A DNA stretch of 64,000 nt from Nocardia vulneris (GCF_001613425.1 NZ_BDCI01000035.1:62001-126000); one strand, 5' to 3'; positions 53,746 to 63,108 are shown, counted from the stretch's first letter. The notes: generated by a model not told the origin, from the letters alone. Program-made: numbers and translations.

Positions 53746-56433
53746 ATGCTCCGGGGACGCCAGGCCGAACAAGCACGGATCGATCAGTTGCTCGCGGCGG
53801 CCCGGGACGGCCGCAGCGGCGCCCTGGTGATCCGCGGCGAGCCCGGCATCGGCAAGACGGCGTTGCTGGACTACGCCGCCGCCCAGGGACTCCCGACCGT
53901 GCGCAGCGCGGGCATCGAGTCCGAGGCCGAATTGCCTTTCGCCGGACTGCATCTGCTGGTCCGTCCGGGTATGGCGCTGGTGGACACGCTGCCCGACCGG
54001 CAGCGCGACGCGCTGCGCGGCGCGTTCGGGCTGGCCGCCCAGGATCCGGCCGACCGGATGCTCATCGGCTTGGCGGTGCTGTCGCTGCTGGCCGAGGAGG
54101 CCGCCGACGCCCCGCTGCTCTGCCTGATCGATGACGCGCACTGGCTCGATCAGGCGACCGCGGAGACGCTGCTGTTCGCGGCCCGCCGCCTCGATGCCGA
54201 GGGCGTCGTGATGATCTTCGCCGCGCGCACCGGGGACGCCGAATTCCTCGCGCCGGGGCTACCCGACCTGCGGGTGTCCGGTCTCGCACAGGATGCGGCG
54301 GCGGCACTGGTGGACGGTCTCGGCACCGCGCTGAGCCCGGCGGTGCGCTACCGCCTGCTCGCCGAGGCGGCAGGCAATCCGCTTGCGCTGCTGGAACTTC
54401 CGGAGGTGCTGGCAGCCGAGGCGCCCGGCGCGGGGTTCAATCCGTTGCCGCTGACGCAGCGCCTGCAGGTCGCCTTCCACGGCCGGGTGCACAGGCTCCC
54501 GCTGCCGACCAGGACCCTGCTGCTCGTCGCGGCCGCGGCGGGCAGCACCGCACTCGAACCGGTCCTGGCGGCCGCCGGGGTACTGGGCGCACAGCTGGCC
54601 GACCTGCAACCCGCCGAGGACGCGGGACTGCTGCACAGCGACGGACAGACCTTCACCTTCCGGCATCCGCTGCTGCGCTCGGCGGTGTACCAGGGCGCGC
54701 CGCTGACCCAGCGGCTGGCCGCGCATCGCGCCCTCGCGGAGGTGTCGACCGCACCCGAACACGCCGACCTGCGCGCGTGGCACCTGGCCTCGGCCGCGAC
54801 CGGGCCCGACGAAGCCACCGCCGCGGCGCTCGAGGACACCGCCGACCGCGCCCGGGGCCGCTCCGGTTATTCCGGTGCGGTCGCCGCGTACGAGCGGGCC
54901 GCCGGGTTGAGCGTGGACACCGCCGCTCGGCTCCGGCGCCTCGTCCTCGCCGCCGAAACCGCGGGCGAGGCAGGACAATTGGAGCGCGCTCGGGCACTGG
55001 CAGAGCGGGCGACGGGCCAGACTTCCGACCCCGGCTACACCGCCCGGCTGCGCCTGGTGCTGGCCACCGCGGAGTTCGGCGCGGGCACACCTCGCACCGC
55101 CCACGAACTGCTGCTGGCCGCCGCGGACCTGGTCCGGGCGAGCGAGCCGGTACGGGCGGCGCGCATCCTCGGTCAGGCGATCCACACCGCCTGGTACCTC
55201 GGGACCGCGGAACTCACGCAGGTCGCCGACACGTTGACCGCGCTCGCGCTGCCGCCCGCGGAGCCGCTGGCGCCGATCATCGAGTACGCGGTCGCGGGCA
55301 TCCACGGCCGATTCACCGTCGACCTGCGCGCGGCCGCGGCGACGGCCCGCGCCCAGGGCGCCGACTCCCCGCGCGACCTGGTTCAGATGTGCGGCATCGG
55401 CCTCGTGGTCGGTCAGGACGAGCAGGTCACCGAACTGGCGCAGCTGCTCATCGCCGAATGCCGTGATCAGGGCCGCATCGCAGCGCTGCCCACCCTGCTG
55501 TTCTTCCGGTCCGAAGCCGAGCTGTTCCTCGGCAGGCCACAGGAGGCCCGGGTGGCGGCGACCGAAGGGCTGCGGATCGCCGAGGACATCGGGCAGGGCC
55601 AATGGATCAGCCAGCTGTCGAGCTTCCTCGCCTGCCTCGCCGCGCTCGAGGGGCGCGCGCAGGACTGCCGGGACCTGGTCGAGCGGGCCCGATCGGAGGA
55701 ATTCGGCGGGTCCGCGGCGGCGGGCACACAGTGGACGTACTGGGCGCTCGGACTGCTCGAACTCGGTCTCGGCCAGGTCGACAGCGCGCTTTCCAGGCTG
55801 GAACCGCTGAATCGCGATCCTGGCCGGCACCACGTCATCGGGCTGCGCGCCATACCGGATCTGATCGAATCGGCCGTGCGGCTCGGCGCGCCGGCACGGG
55901 CCGGTGACGCCCTCGTCCGGCTGGAGACCTGGGCCGCACGCGCACAACAGGATTGGGTCGAGGCCCTCGCCCACCGCTGCCGGGCGCTGGTCGACGACGC
56001 GCACGCCGAGCAGCACTATCGCGCCGCGCTCGAGCTGGGCGGGCGCCCGTTCGAGCGGGCCCGAACCCGACTGCTGTACGGCGAATGGCTGCGCCGCCAA
56101 CGCCGCAAAGCCGACGCGCGGGTCCAGTTGCAACCCGCGCTGGAGACATTCGAGCGGCTGGCCGCCGGACCGTGGGCGGAGCGGGCGCGGACCGAACTCG
56201 GCGCGCTCGGCGTCGGCACGGCCGCGAAGCCCGCGGGCGGGGTGCTCGGGCGGCTGACTCCGCAAGAACTACAGATCGTGCGGCTGGCCGCGCAGGGCAT
56301 GTCGAATCGGGACATCGCGGCGCAGTTGTTTCTCAGCCCGCGCACGGTCGGGCATCACCTCTACAAGGCGTACCCGAAATTGGGCGTGCTGTCGCGCGGC
56401 GAACTCGCGCAGTTACCGCTCGACGCGGCCTAG
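53746..56433 (+). CDS. LAL-type LuxR-family regulator
   Basis: 895 residues. An AAA/STAND ATPase at the N-terminus has Walker A LVIRGEPGIGKTALLDYAAA (about 27-46) and LLCLIDDAHWLDQATAETLL as Walker B. A long TPR-like helical region follows (about 350-820). The C-terminal LuxR HTH is LTPQELQIVRLAAQGMSNRD then IAAQLFLSPRTVGHHLYKAY. Such large activators often control secondary or sugar metabolism. It is divergent from the MspA gene across 121 bases; its target is not evident. Confidence 0.9.
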   Translation: MLRGRQAEQARIDQLLAAARDGRSGALVIRGEPGIGKTALLDYAAAQGLPTVRSAGIESEAELPFAGLHLLVRPGMALVDTLPDRQRDALRGAFGLAAQDPADRMLIGLAVLSLLAEEAADAPLLCLIDDAHWLDQATAETLLFAARRLDAEGVVMIFAARTGDAEFLAPGLPDLRVSGLAQDAAAALVDGLGTALSPAVRYRLLAEAAGNPLALLELPEVLAAEAPGAGFNPLPLTQRLQVAFHGRVHRLPLPTRTLLLVAAAAGSTALEPVLAAAGVLGAQLADLQPAEDAGLLHSDGQTFTFRHPLLRSAVYQGAPLTQRLAAHRALAEVSTAPEHADLRAWHLASAATGPDEATAAALEDTADRARGRSGYSGAVAAYERAAGLSVDTAARLRRLVLAAETAGEAGQLERARALAERATGQTSDPGYTARLRLVLATAEFGAGTPRTAHELLLAAADLVRASEPVRAARILGQAIHTAWYLGTAELTQVADTLTALALPPAEPLAPIIEYAVAGIHGRFTVDLRAAAATARAQGADSPRDLVQMCGIGLVVGQDEQVTELAQLLIAECRDQGRIAALPTLLFFRSEAELFLGRPQEARVAATEGLRIAEDIGQGQWISQLSSFLACLAALEGRAQDCRDLVERARSEEFGGSAAAGTQWTYWALGLLELGLGQVDSALSRLEPLNRDPGRHHVIGLRAIPDLIESAVRLGAPARAGDALVRLETWAARAQQDWVEALAHRCRALVDDAHAEQHYRAALELGGRPFERARTRLLYGEWLRRQRRKADARVQLQPALETFERLAAGPWAERARTELGALGVGTAAKPAGGVLGRLTPQELQIVRLAAQGMSNRDIAAQLFLSPRTVGHHLYKAYPKLGVLSRGELAQLPLDAA

Positions 56434-56655
56434 CTCCCGCTCGGCCGCGCGCCGAGTCACGACCTGTCCGGCGATCCAGCGGGCCGCGCCGACCGCGGCC
56501 GCGACCAGCACGGCCACCTGCGGCGAACCGGTGATCAGGGCCAGGATCAAGCAGGTCACCAGCCCGAGGGCGAGCGCCTCGAGCTTGTAGACAGGCCACG
56601 CGCTGCCCGCGATGTCAACCGTCGCGGAGCGGGCCGAGGGGTGAACAACTGCCAT
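56413..56655 (-). CDS. Small membrane protein
   Basis: 80 residues from ATG 56655. One or two hydrophobic helices lie in the middle (about 22-55, LEALALGLVTCLILALITGS, QVAVLVAAAVGAARWIAG) and the tail is basic (RRAAERELGRVER). The 3' end overlaps the LuxR gene end by 21 bases (convergent). I recognise no family. Coding potential is supported by the amphipathic ends and hydrophobic core, not by a strong ribosome site. Confidence 0.6.
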   Translation of the reverse strand: MAVVHPSARSATVDIAGSAWPVYKLEALALGLVTCLILALITGSPQVAVLVAAAVGAARWIAGQVVTRRAAERELGRVER

Positions 56656-56765
56656 CCAGTAAGGATATACGCACAGCGAAGTTCGGTCCACCGAACTTCA
56701 TGTTGCCGGGGACACAGCGAGCAGGCTCGGGGAACACCGCCGGCCCGCCCCGTGTTGTCCCCGAT

Positions 56766-57200
56766 ATGCCTCTGACTGGAGATTACGCACCGAGTACCTC
56801 AGATTGGGCCCGCGAGCAGGCCGAGAAGTACGAGAACTCCGGCGGCACCACAGCCACCACCCTGCAAGGCCGGCCGGTCATCCTGCTCACCACCAAAGGC
56901 GCGAAGACCGGAAAGCTGCGCAAGACACCGCTGATGCGGGTCGAGCACGACGGCGAATACGCGGTCGTGGCCTCGCTGGGCGGCGCGCCGAAGAACCCCG
57001 TCTGGTACTACAACATCAAGGCCGAGCCGCACGTCGAACTGCGCGACGGCGAGGTGAACAAGGACTACACCGCCCGCGAGGTGTTCGGCGAAGAGCGGCA
57101 GCTGTGGTGGGACCGGGCCACCGAAGTATGGCCGGACTACATCGAGTACACGAAGAAGACCGACCGCGTGATTCCGGTCTTCGTGCTGACCCCGCGGTAG
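56766..57200 (+). CDS. Deazaflavin (F420)-dependent nitroreductase family protein
   Basis: 144 residues of the Ddn family, which uses reduced F420 for quinones and nitro compounds. Features: TTLQGRPVILLTTKGAKTGK, LRKTPLMRVEHDGEYAVVAS, GGAPKNPVWYYNIKAEPHVE (the signature region), REVFGEERQLWWDRA. The neighbour is ilvA, the same as M. tuberculosis Rv1558-Rv1559 as I recall it. Start ATG 56766. Confidence 0.88.
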   Translation: MPLTGDYAPSTSDWAREQAEKYENSGGTTATTLQGRPVILLTTKGAKTGKLRKTPLMRVEHDGEYAVVASLGGAPKNPVWYYNIKAEPHVELRDGEVNKDYTAREVFGEERQLWWDRATEVWPDYIEYTKKTDRVIPVFVLTPR

Positions 57201-57278
57201 TCGCGAACCCGCGGCAATCGGCCACGGCACTGCCACCCGCCGCACCCGCCTGTCGCGGCGGGTGGCAGCATATTTCGG

Positions 57279-58634
57279 GTGTCCAATCCGCTTGATGTCA
57301 TCGATGCACTGTCCAGTTCTCGTCCCGCGCTGAGCGCGGACGAGATCGACGCTGCCGCCAAGCGCATTGCCGAGATCATCGAGCCGACTCCGCTGCAACG
57401 CAGCGAGCGGCTTTCCCGTCTCACCGGCGCCAACGTCTACCTCAAGCGCGAAGACCTCTCCGCGGTCCGCTCCTACAAGCTGCGCGGTGCGTACAACCTG
57501 GTCATGCAGCTCACCGAGACCGAGCGCGCGGCCGGCGTGGTCGCCGCGAGCGCGGGTAATCACGCCCAGGGCGTGGCGTTCGCCTGCCACTCGATGGGCA
57601 TCAGGGGCCGCATCTACGTGCCGACCACCACGCCCAAGCAGAAACGCGACCGCATCCGCGTGCACGGCGGCGAATTCGTGGAGCTGATCGCCATCGGCGA
57701 GACCTACGACGCGGCCGCCGCGGCCGCCGCCGACGACGTGGCCCGCACCGGCGCGACCATGGTGCCGCCGTTCGACGACCCCCGCACCGCCGCCGGGCAG
57801 GGCACCATCGCGCCGGAGATCCTGGAGCAACTCGGCACCGCACCGGACCTGGTCGTGGTGCCGGTGGGCGGCGGTGGCTGCCTGGCCGGCATCGGCACCT
57901 ACCTGCGCGACCGCGCGCCGAGCACCGCGATCCTCGGCGTCGAGCCCGCCGGTGCGGCCTCGATGACCGCGGCACTGGTCGCGGGCGGCCCGGTGACGCT
58001 GCCGGAGATCGACCCGTTCGTGGACGGTGCGGCGGTACGCCGGATCGGCGCGGTGCCGTTCGCGGCCGTCTCCGGCTTCGGCGGGCGGGTGGTCTCGCAT
58101 GCCTCGCTGCCGTTACTGACCACCACCGAATCCCCCACCGGGACCAGTTCGTTCCGGATGATGCAGGTCGACGAGGGCGCGATCTGCACCGCCATGCTCG
58201 ACCTCTATCAGAACGAGGGCATCATCGCCGAACCCGCAGGGGCACTGGCGGTTTCCGCGCTGGCCGAGCTGACCATGCAGCCGGGGTCGACGGTGGTGTG
58301 CCTGGTCTCCGGCGGCAACAACGACGTGTCGCGCTACGGCGAGATCATCGAGCGTTCGCTGGTGCACCGCGGCCTGAAACACTATTTCCTGGTGGACTTT
58401 CCACAGGAACCGGGCGCGTTGCGGCGCTTCCTCGACGAGGTGCTCGGGCCCGACGACGACATCACCACGTTCGAGTACGTCAAGCGGAACAACCGCGAGA
58501 CGGGCTCGGCGCTGGTCGGCATCGAGCTCGGCACGCCGGAAGGGCTGGGACCGCTGCTGGAACGCATGGACGAGTCGCCGATCCAGTGCGAACGACTGGA
58601 ACCCGGCTCGCCCGCGTACCGCTACCTGACCTGA
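57279..58634 (+). CDS. ilvA: Threonine dehydratase (biosynthetic)
   Basis: 451-residue PLP enzyme deaminating threonine to 2-oxobutyrate, the first step to isoleucine. The PLP lysine is in SAVRSYKLRGAYNLV, the glycine loop in VVPVGGGGCLAGI, SAGNHAQGVAFACH is typical, and a C-terminal ACT-like domain (KHYFLVDFPQEPGALRRFLD) confers feedback control. Start GTG 57279. The stop is within a CCTGA pentamer repeat and is followed by a strong terminator. Confidence 0.94.
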   Translation: MSNPLDVIDALSSSRPALSADEIDAAAKRIAEIIEPTPLQRSERLSRLTGANVYLKREDLSAVRSYKLRGAYNLVMQLTETERAAGVVAASAGNHAQGVAFACHSMGIRGRIYVPTTTPKQKRDRIRVHGGEFVELIAIGETYDAAAAAAADDVARTGATMVPPFDDPRTAAGQGTIAPEILEQLGTAPDLVVVPVGGGGCLAGIGTYLRDRAPSTAILGVEPAGAASMTAALVAGGPVTLPEIDPFVDGAAVRRIGAVPFAAVSGFGGRVVSHASLPLLTTTESPTGTSSFRMMQVDEGAICTAMLDLYQNEGIIAEPAGALAVSALAELTMQPGSTVVCLVSGGNNDVSRYGEIIERSLVHRGLKHYFLVDFPQEPGALRRFLDEVLGPDDDITTFEYVKRNNRETGSALVGIELGTPEGLGPLLERMDESPIQCERLEPGSPAYRYLT

Positions 58635-58644
58635 CCTGACCTGA
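58625..58644. repeat. CCTGA pentamer, four copies
   Basis: (CCTGA)4 overlaps the ilvA stop codon, so TGA recurs every five bases in alternating frames. Copy-number change here would alter the last residue or two of IlvA by changing where translation ends. Confidence 0.85.
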
Positions 58645-58652
58645 CCGAAAAG

Positions 58653-58689
58653 ACTACGGCCGCACCGCTTTCCGCGGGGCGGCCGTAGT
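58653..58689. terminator. Bidirectional terminator
   Basis: actacggccgc (58653-58663) and gcggccgtagt (58679-58689) are perfect 11-base arms around a 15-base loop, between the convergent ilvA and beta-lactamase-family genes. Confidence 0.85.
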
Positions 58690-58691
58690 GC

Positions 58692-59942
58692 TCAAGCGGC
58701 CTTCTCCTGCGGCACCTCGACCGGAATACGACGGGTGGCCCGCAGGCAGTTGAGCACGAGCGGCAGCAGCCAGAAGGCCGCGGACTGATCGTAGGACAGC
58801 TGCGCCGCCGACAACCGGTTGTGCACGAAGCCGACCGAAAGTCCCAGGCGCGGTTCGGCCCAGCCGAACGATCCACCGAGCCCGATGTGCCCGAACCCGG
58901 CCCGCGCGCCCGGCATCGGCAGCGAATGGTAGCCGAGCCGCCAGAGCATCGGGGCGTAGAACAGCGCGTTGTCGAGCCGGTAGGTCTGAATTCGCCGGAT
59001 CGCCTTGATGGTTCGCGCACCGAGGTACTGCTTCCCGTCCGCGACACCGTCATTGGCCAGCACGCCGTACATCCCGGCGAGGGCGGACGCGGTGCACACG
59101 CCGTTGCCCGCGCCGAGTTCGGTGCGCAGGATCGGCGGCGCGTCACCCTCCAGGATGGATTCGAGTCCCGGCAGGAACAGACAGCGCGTCGCTGCCCCGA
59201 GCGCGCCGGGGATCCGGTGGCTGCGGCCCAATACCAGTGCGCCGAGCGGGTTTCCGATCGCCTTCAGGTGCGTTCCCGCCAGCGGCGCGTACGTGGTTTG
59301 CGCGTGTTCGGGCGGCAGGCCGAGGTGAATGCCCTCGAGGCCGAGCGGCTCGGCCACCTCGGAGCGGAACAGCTCGCCCATACTGCGGCCGGTGACCGCG
59401 CGGGCGAGACCGGCCATCAGCCAGCCGTAGGTGAGCGCGTGATAAGCCGGAACACCCAGCAGCCGATCGGGTTTCGCGGCCGCGAGACGCTGCTCCATCA
59501 GTTCGTGATCGAGCACGTCGGCCAGGCCGGTGGCGATCGGCGCGAGCGCGGACAGACCCGCACTGTGCGTCATCGTCTGCCGCACCGTGATCTTGTCCTT
59601 GCCGTTCGCGCCGAACTCCGGCCAGTACTCGGCGACCGGTGCGGCGTAATCGATCAGTCCGCGGTCGGCGAGCCGGTGGATGACGGTGGCGGTGACACCT
59701 TTGGTGGCGGAGAAGATGATCGACCCGGTGTCCTGAGTCCAGGGGGACGTGCCGCCCGCGGAGCCGGTCCAGATGTCGAGCAGGGGTTCGCCGTGCAGGT
59801 GCACCGACAGCGCGCCGCCCGCCCCGCGACGGCGTCCGAAGGTCCTGGCGAAAGCGCGCACCAGGGGGGCGAATTCGGCGGTGGCGCGGCCACTCGTCCC
59901 ATCGGGGATCGGCGCTAGACCCCCCGCAGCATCGTTGCTCAT
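58692..59942 (-). CDS. Beta-lactamase-family serine hydrolase (esterase type)
   Basis: 416 residues from ATG 59942. Penicillin-binding-protein-like fold with SxxK as FSATKGVTATVIHRLADRGL, the Y-x-N equivalent in HALTYGWLMAG, and FGHIGLGGSFGWAEPRLGLS near the end, the family's K/HTG-like region. It has no signal peptide, so an intracellular esterase of the EstB/LipL type is likelier than beta-lactam resistance. Substrate unknown. Confidence 0.85.
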   Translation of the reverse strand: MSNDAAGGLAPIPDGTSGRATAEFAPLVRAFARTFGRRRGAGGALSVHLHGEPLLDIWTGSAGGTSPWTQDTGSIIFSATKGVTATVIHRLADRGLIDYAAPVAEYWPEFGANGKDKITVRQTMTHSAGLSALAPIATGLADVLDHELMEQRLAAAKPDRLLGVPAYHALTYGWLMAGLARAVTGRSMGELFRSEVAEPLGLEGIHLGLPPEHAQTTYAPLAGTHLKAIGNPLGALVLGRSHRIPGALGAATRCLFLPGLESILEGDAPPILRTELGAGNGVCTASALAGMYGVLANDGVADGKQYLGARTIKAIRRIQTYRLDNALFYAPMLWRLGYHSLPMPGARAGFGHIGLGGSFGWAEPRLGLSVGFVHNRLSAAQLSYDQSAAFWLLPLVLNCLRATRRIPVEVPQEKAA

Positions 59943-60212
59943 CTTTCCACGGTAATGGCGACGGTCACACCGGGCAATGGGTCTGTCTCGGACAGTTGCC
60001 ATTCGTGACCTTCCTGCAAGTGGCGCGCGAACGGGTGTGCGGCTGCGGCCCGCAGGCGCTGGACAGCCCGTTGGCGACGCTTGTCGAGGTCCGCGGCGGC
60101 GCCCGAAAAGTCACGGACCAGCGGGTTCGAACCACGCCGCGATTGCAGGCCGGTAGCCGCCGTCTCAGAAACAGACGTGGCGGTATCGCCCGGGTGCTGG
60201 AAGAGTGGGCGT

Positions 60213-60830
60213 GTGGGTTTCTATCGAGATCGAGTGGTGCCGCGGATCGTGGACGCGGCCTGCGGGATGCGGTTCAACGAACCGCTGCGCGAGCGGGTGT
60301 GCGCGGGCCTCAGCGGCCGAGTGGTGGAGATCGGGTTCGGGTCGGGGCTGAACGTGCCGTTCTATCCGGAGACCGTCGAGCTGGTCAGTGCGGTCGAGCC
60401 CGCCGACCTCGGCTGGCGGCTCGCGAGCGAGCGGGTCGCGGCGGCGCGGGTGCCGATCGAGCGGTCCGGGCTGGACGGGCAGTCGCTGCCGTTCGGCGAC
60501 AACAGTTTCGACAGCGCCCTGTCCACTTGGACGTTGTGCACCATCCCCGATGTCGCGACCGCGCTGGCGGAGGTGCGCCGGGTGCTCGCGCCGGGCGGCA
60601 CCCTGCACTTCGTCGAGCACGGCCTCGCGCCGGACCAGCGCGTGCAGGTGTGGCAGCACCGGCTCAATCCGATCCAGAAGACCTTCGCCGGCGGGTGCAA
60701 CCTGAACCGCGATATCCGCGGCCTGCTCACCGACGCCGGGTTCGAGATCCGCGATATCGATGTGTTCTACGGCGAAGACGCCCCTCGGTTTCTCGCCGCG
60801 CAGTCGCTCGGCGTGGCGGTCGCCGCCTAG
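60213..60830 (+). CDS. Class I SAM-dependent methyltransferase
   Basis: 205 residues from GTG 60213. The SAM-binding motif is VVEIGFGSGLNVPFYPETVE, motif II/III SFDSALSTWTLCTIPDVATA and VRRVLAPGGTLHFVEHG, as in small lipid or quinone methyltransferases of actinobacteria. The methyl acceptor is unknown. The 270 bases upstream (59943-60212) contain no gene I can support. It precedes the TetR/MFS pair without shared control visible. Confidence 0.83.
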   Translation: MGFYRDRVVPRIVDAACGMRFNEPLRERVCAGLSGRVVEIGFGSGLNVPFYPETVELVSAVEPADLGWRLASERVAAARVPIERSGLDGQSLPFGDNSFDSALSTWTLCTIPDVATALAEVRRVLAPGGTLHFVEHGLAPDQRVQVWQHRLNPIQKTFAGGCNLNRDIRGLLTDAGFEIRDIDVFYGEDAPRFLAAQSLGVAVAA

Positions 60831-60869
60831 CCGCTTATCGAAAGCGCAGTTCAACGGCCACTCGACTCC

Positions 60870-60895
60870 CATTTTGAAATGATCGGTTCAAAATG
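60870..60895. promoter_or_regulatory. TetR operator 1
   Basis: cattttgaa (60870-60878) and ttcaaaatg (60887-60895) are perfect 9-base arms with an 8-base spacer, 16 bases upstream of the TetR start. Confidence 0.75.
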
Positions 60896-60911
60896 TGCTA
60901 GCGTGACCCGC

Positions 60912-61484
60912 ATGGCACGACCGAGACAGTTCGACGAGGAGCGCGCGGTGGATGCCGCGATGCGGGCGTTCTGGATCGCGGGCTACGAAGCCACCTCGAC
61001 ACAGGCGCTGTGCGAGGCGACCGGCCTGGGCCGCAGCAGCATCTACAACACCTTCACCAGCAAGCACGACCTGTTCGAACGGGCCCTGCGGCGGTACATG
61101 ACCGCCAAGAACGCCACCACCTTCGACCTCCTGGACGGCGACCTGGACGCGAAGGCGAAGATGCGCGCGCTGCTGTGGCAGGTGGTCGACGCACCGGAGG
61201 CCGATCCGCTCGGCTGCCTCGTCGTCAACTCGATGGTCGAACTCGCACCGCACGACCCCGAGGTGGCGGCCACGCTGCGCGAGGACCAGCGCCGACGCCT
61301 CGCCGCGCTCCGTGACGCGCTCGAAAGCGGCAGGCGCGCAGGCGAAATCGACAACAGCAAGAGCGCCGACGAACTCGCGCACTTCATGAACGCGACCATC
61401 GCGGGCATGCGCGTCGCCGCCCGCGGCGGGGCGAGCCGCGACGCCTTGGCGGCCATCGCCGGCACCGCACTCGACGCCTTCTGA
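60912..61484 (+). CDS. TetR-family regulator
   Basis: 190 residues. HTH: AFWIAGYEATSTQALCEATG then LGRSSIYNTFTSKHDLFERA. The C-terminal domain has DAPEADPLGCLVVNSMVELA, common among TetR proteins next to efflux pumps. The palindrome at 60870-60895 precedes it and a near-identical one precedes the MFS gene at 61560, so it probably represses both. Confidence 0.9.
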   Translation: MARPRQFDEERAVDAAMRAFWIAGYEATSTQALCEATGLGRSSIYNTFTSKHDLFERALRRYMTAKNATTFDLLDGDLDAKAKMRALLWQVVDAPEADPLGCLVVNSMVELAPHDPEVAATLREDQRRRLAALRDALESGRRAGEIDNSKSADELAHFMNATIAGMRVAARGGASRDALAAIAGTALDAF

Positions 61485-61521
61485 TCGACCGAAACCGGTC
61501 GGCCCCTTACTCTCTGCCCCA

Positions 61522-61545
61522 ATTTTGAACCGAACGATCTAAAAC
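61522..61545. promoter_or_regulatory. TetR operator 2
   Basis: attttgaa (61522-61529), eight spacer bases, then tctaaaac (61538-61545) matches operator 1 with the same spacing and three changes in the right arm. It lies 15 bases upstream of the MFS start. Confidence 0.65.
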
Positions 61546-61559
61546 AGGAGAGGTCTCCG

Positions 61560-62750
61560 ATGCCCCTAGCCGTCTACATCCTCGGGCTGTCCATTTTCGC
61601 CCAGGGCACCTCGGAGCTGATGCTCTCGGGACTACTCACCGAGCTCTCCGCCGACCTCGGAGTGACCATTCCGCAAGCGGGACTGCTCATTTCGGCCTTC
61701 GCGCTCGGCATGCTGGTCGGCGCGCCGGTGCTGGCGGTGGCGACGCTGCGCCTGCCGCGCCGCACCGCGCTGCTCGCTTTTCTCGCCGTCTTCGTCGCCA
61801 CCCATGTGGTCGCGGCACTGACCTCGGACTACTGGATCCTGTTCGCGACCAGGGCCGTCGGCGCCTTCGTCTACGCCGGCTTCTGGTCGGTCGCGGCGAC
61901 CACCGCCATCGGATTGGTGCCCGCCGACGCCCGCGGGAAAGCAATGAGCGTCGTCGCGGGCGGGCTCACCATCGCCACCGTCGTCGGACTGCCCGCGGGC
62001 ACCGTGATCGGCCAGCACCTCGGCTGGCGCGCCGCGTTCTGGACCGTCGCGATCATGTCCGCCCTGGCGATGCTCGGCGTGCTCACCAAGATCCCCGCCG
62101 GACGCGCCGAGACCACACCGGATCTGCGCAAAGAACTGCGCAGCATGGTGAATCCACGGCTCTGGCTCGCCTACGCCACCACCGCCCTCGCCACCGCCGC
62201 CCTCCTGGCCAGCTTCGCCTACCTCGGCGCGCTGCTCGCCGAAACCACCGGCCTGCACGGGTTCTGGATCCCGATCGTGCTCGCCGTGTACGGCGTCGGC
62301 AGCTTCCTCGGCATCGTCATCGGTGGGCGCACCGCCGACGCGCATCCCGTGCGCACCCTCTACATCGGCGTCACCGGCCTGATCATCACCTCGGTTCTGC
62401 TGGCCCTCGCCGCCGAATACCCGGCGCCCGTCGTGGTGCTCGCATTCCTGTTGGGCGCCTTCGGTTTCGGCACCAACCCCACCCTCAACAGCCGCGTCTT
62501 CAACCTCGCCGCCGACGGCCCCACCCTGGCCCCCGCCTTCAACGTCTCATCCTTCAACATCGGCATCACCGTCGGCCCCTGGCTCGGCGGACTCGCCATC
62601 GGCGCCGGACTCGGCTACGCCAGCGTCGCCTGGATCGGCGCCGCCATAGGCCTGGCCGCACTGGCCACCATCACCTGCGAACAGCTACTCCCCAAGCCGA
62701 TCGAGGCCTCCACCGTCACCGACCACCCGACCCCTGCCCTCACCCACTGA
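61560..62750 (+). CDS. Cmx/CmrA-type chloramphenicol efflux MFS transporter
   Basis: 396 residues, 12 membrane helices. It begins MPLAVYILGLSIFAQGTSEL MLSG, the characteristic start of the Cmx/CmrA group, and has VGLPAGTVIGQHLGWRAAFW (motif C region) and AFGFGTNPTLNSRVFNLAAD. Start ATG 61560 with an AGGAGAG site. Chloramphenicol export is the family assignment; actual substrate is untested. TetR control is supported by operator 2. Confidence 0.88.
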   Translation: MPLAVYILGLSIFAQGTSELMLSGLLTELSADLGVTIPQAGLLISAFALGMLVGAPVLAVATLRLPRRTALLAFLAVFVATHVVAALTSDYWILFATRAVGAFVYAGFWSVAATTAIGLVPADARGKAMSVVAGGLTIATVVGLPAGTVIGQHLGWRAAFWTVAIMSALAMLGVLTKIPAGRAETTPDLRKELRSMVNPRLWLAYATTALATAALLASFAYLGALLAETTGLHGFWIPIVLAVYGVGSFLGIVIGGRTADAHPVRTLYIGVTGLIITSVLLALAAEYPAPVVVLAFLLGAFGFGTNPTLNSRVFNLAADGPTLAPAFNVSSFNIGITVGPWLGGLAIGAGLGYASVAWIGAAIGLAALATITCEQLLPKPIEASTVTDHPTPALTH

Positions 62751-62789
62751 CCCGGAAGAGATGCGGGCGGCAGCGAGCCCCCACCCGCA

Positions 62790-62834
62790 CCCCTTCTGAC
62801 GTGTCGCACCCGCTGTGGCCTGCCACAGCCGGGT
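62790..62834. repeat. Family B palindrome, degenerate copy after the MFS gene
   Basis: cgcaccccttctg is followed by cgcacccgctgtggc (62805-62819), a 2-base loop and gccacagc, after which one inserted base spoils the arm. It is 40-80 bases past the MFS stop and could act as its terminator. Confidence 0.6.
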
Positions 62835-62884
62835 AAGTTCACGCAGCGATCCCGCACTTGGCGAGTTGGCACACCTGGTCAGAC

Positions 62885-62946
62885 GATCACCAGGACCTGG
62901 TGGCGGAACCCTCTCGGCCGATGCCGCCACCATTTCCTCCTGATCA
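62885..62946. repeat. Intergenic hairpin repeat, family A, copy 2
   Basis: Stems gatca/tgatc at the ends, agga/tcct, and tggtggcgg (62898-62906)/ccgccacca (62924-62932), separated by two 2-base internal loops. The segment 62911-62934 is identical to 2255-2278. The 440-base gap 62751-63191 holds this element and two family B copies and no gene. Confidence 0.72.
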
Positions 62947-63076
62947 ACCGCCCAACTCGACACACCGCGCGACACGCTGACCGCTAGCCCCATCCGAGCT
63001 ACCGCGGAACGGAGGCAACGGGCCCGTGGGCCATCGGTCGCCACACAGTGACCTACCCGCACCCTTTCTGTCCTCC

Positions 63077-63108
63077 CGCACCCGCTGTGGCCTGCCACAG
63101 CGGGTGCG
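63077..63108. repeat. Family B palindrome, perfect copy near dnaE
   Basis: cgcacccgctgtggc (63077-63091) and gccacagcgggtgcg (63094-63108) are 15-base perfect arms with a 2-base ct centre, 84 bases past the dnaE stop. A terminator role for dnaE is possible. Confidence 0.72.

Noticed and set aside
60110..60150. tRNA-like ggttcgaacc near 60123
   Set aside because: No acceptor or anticodon stems can be drawn around it; it lies in the leader of the methyltransferase gene.
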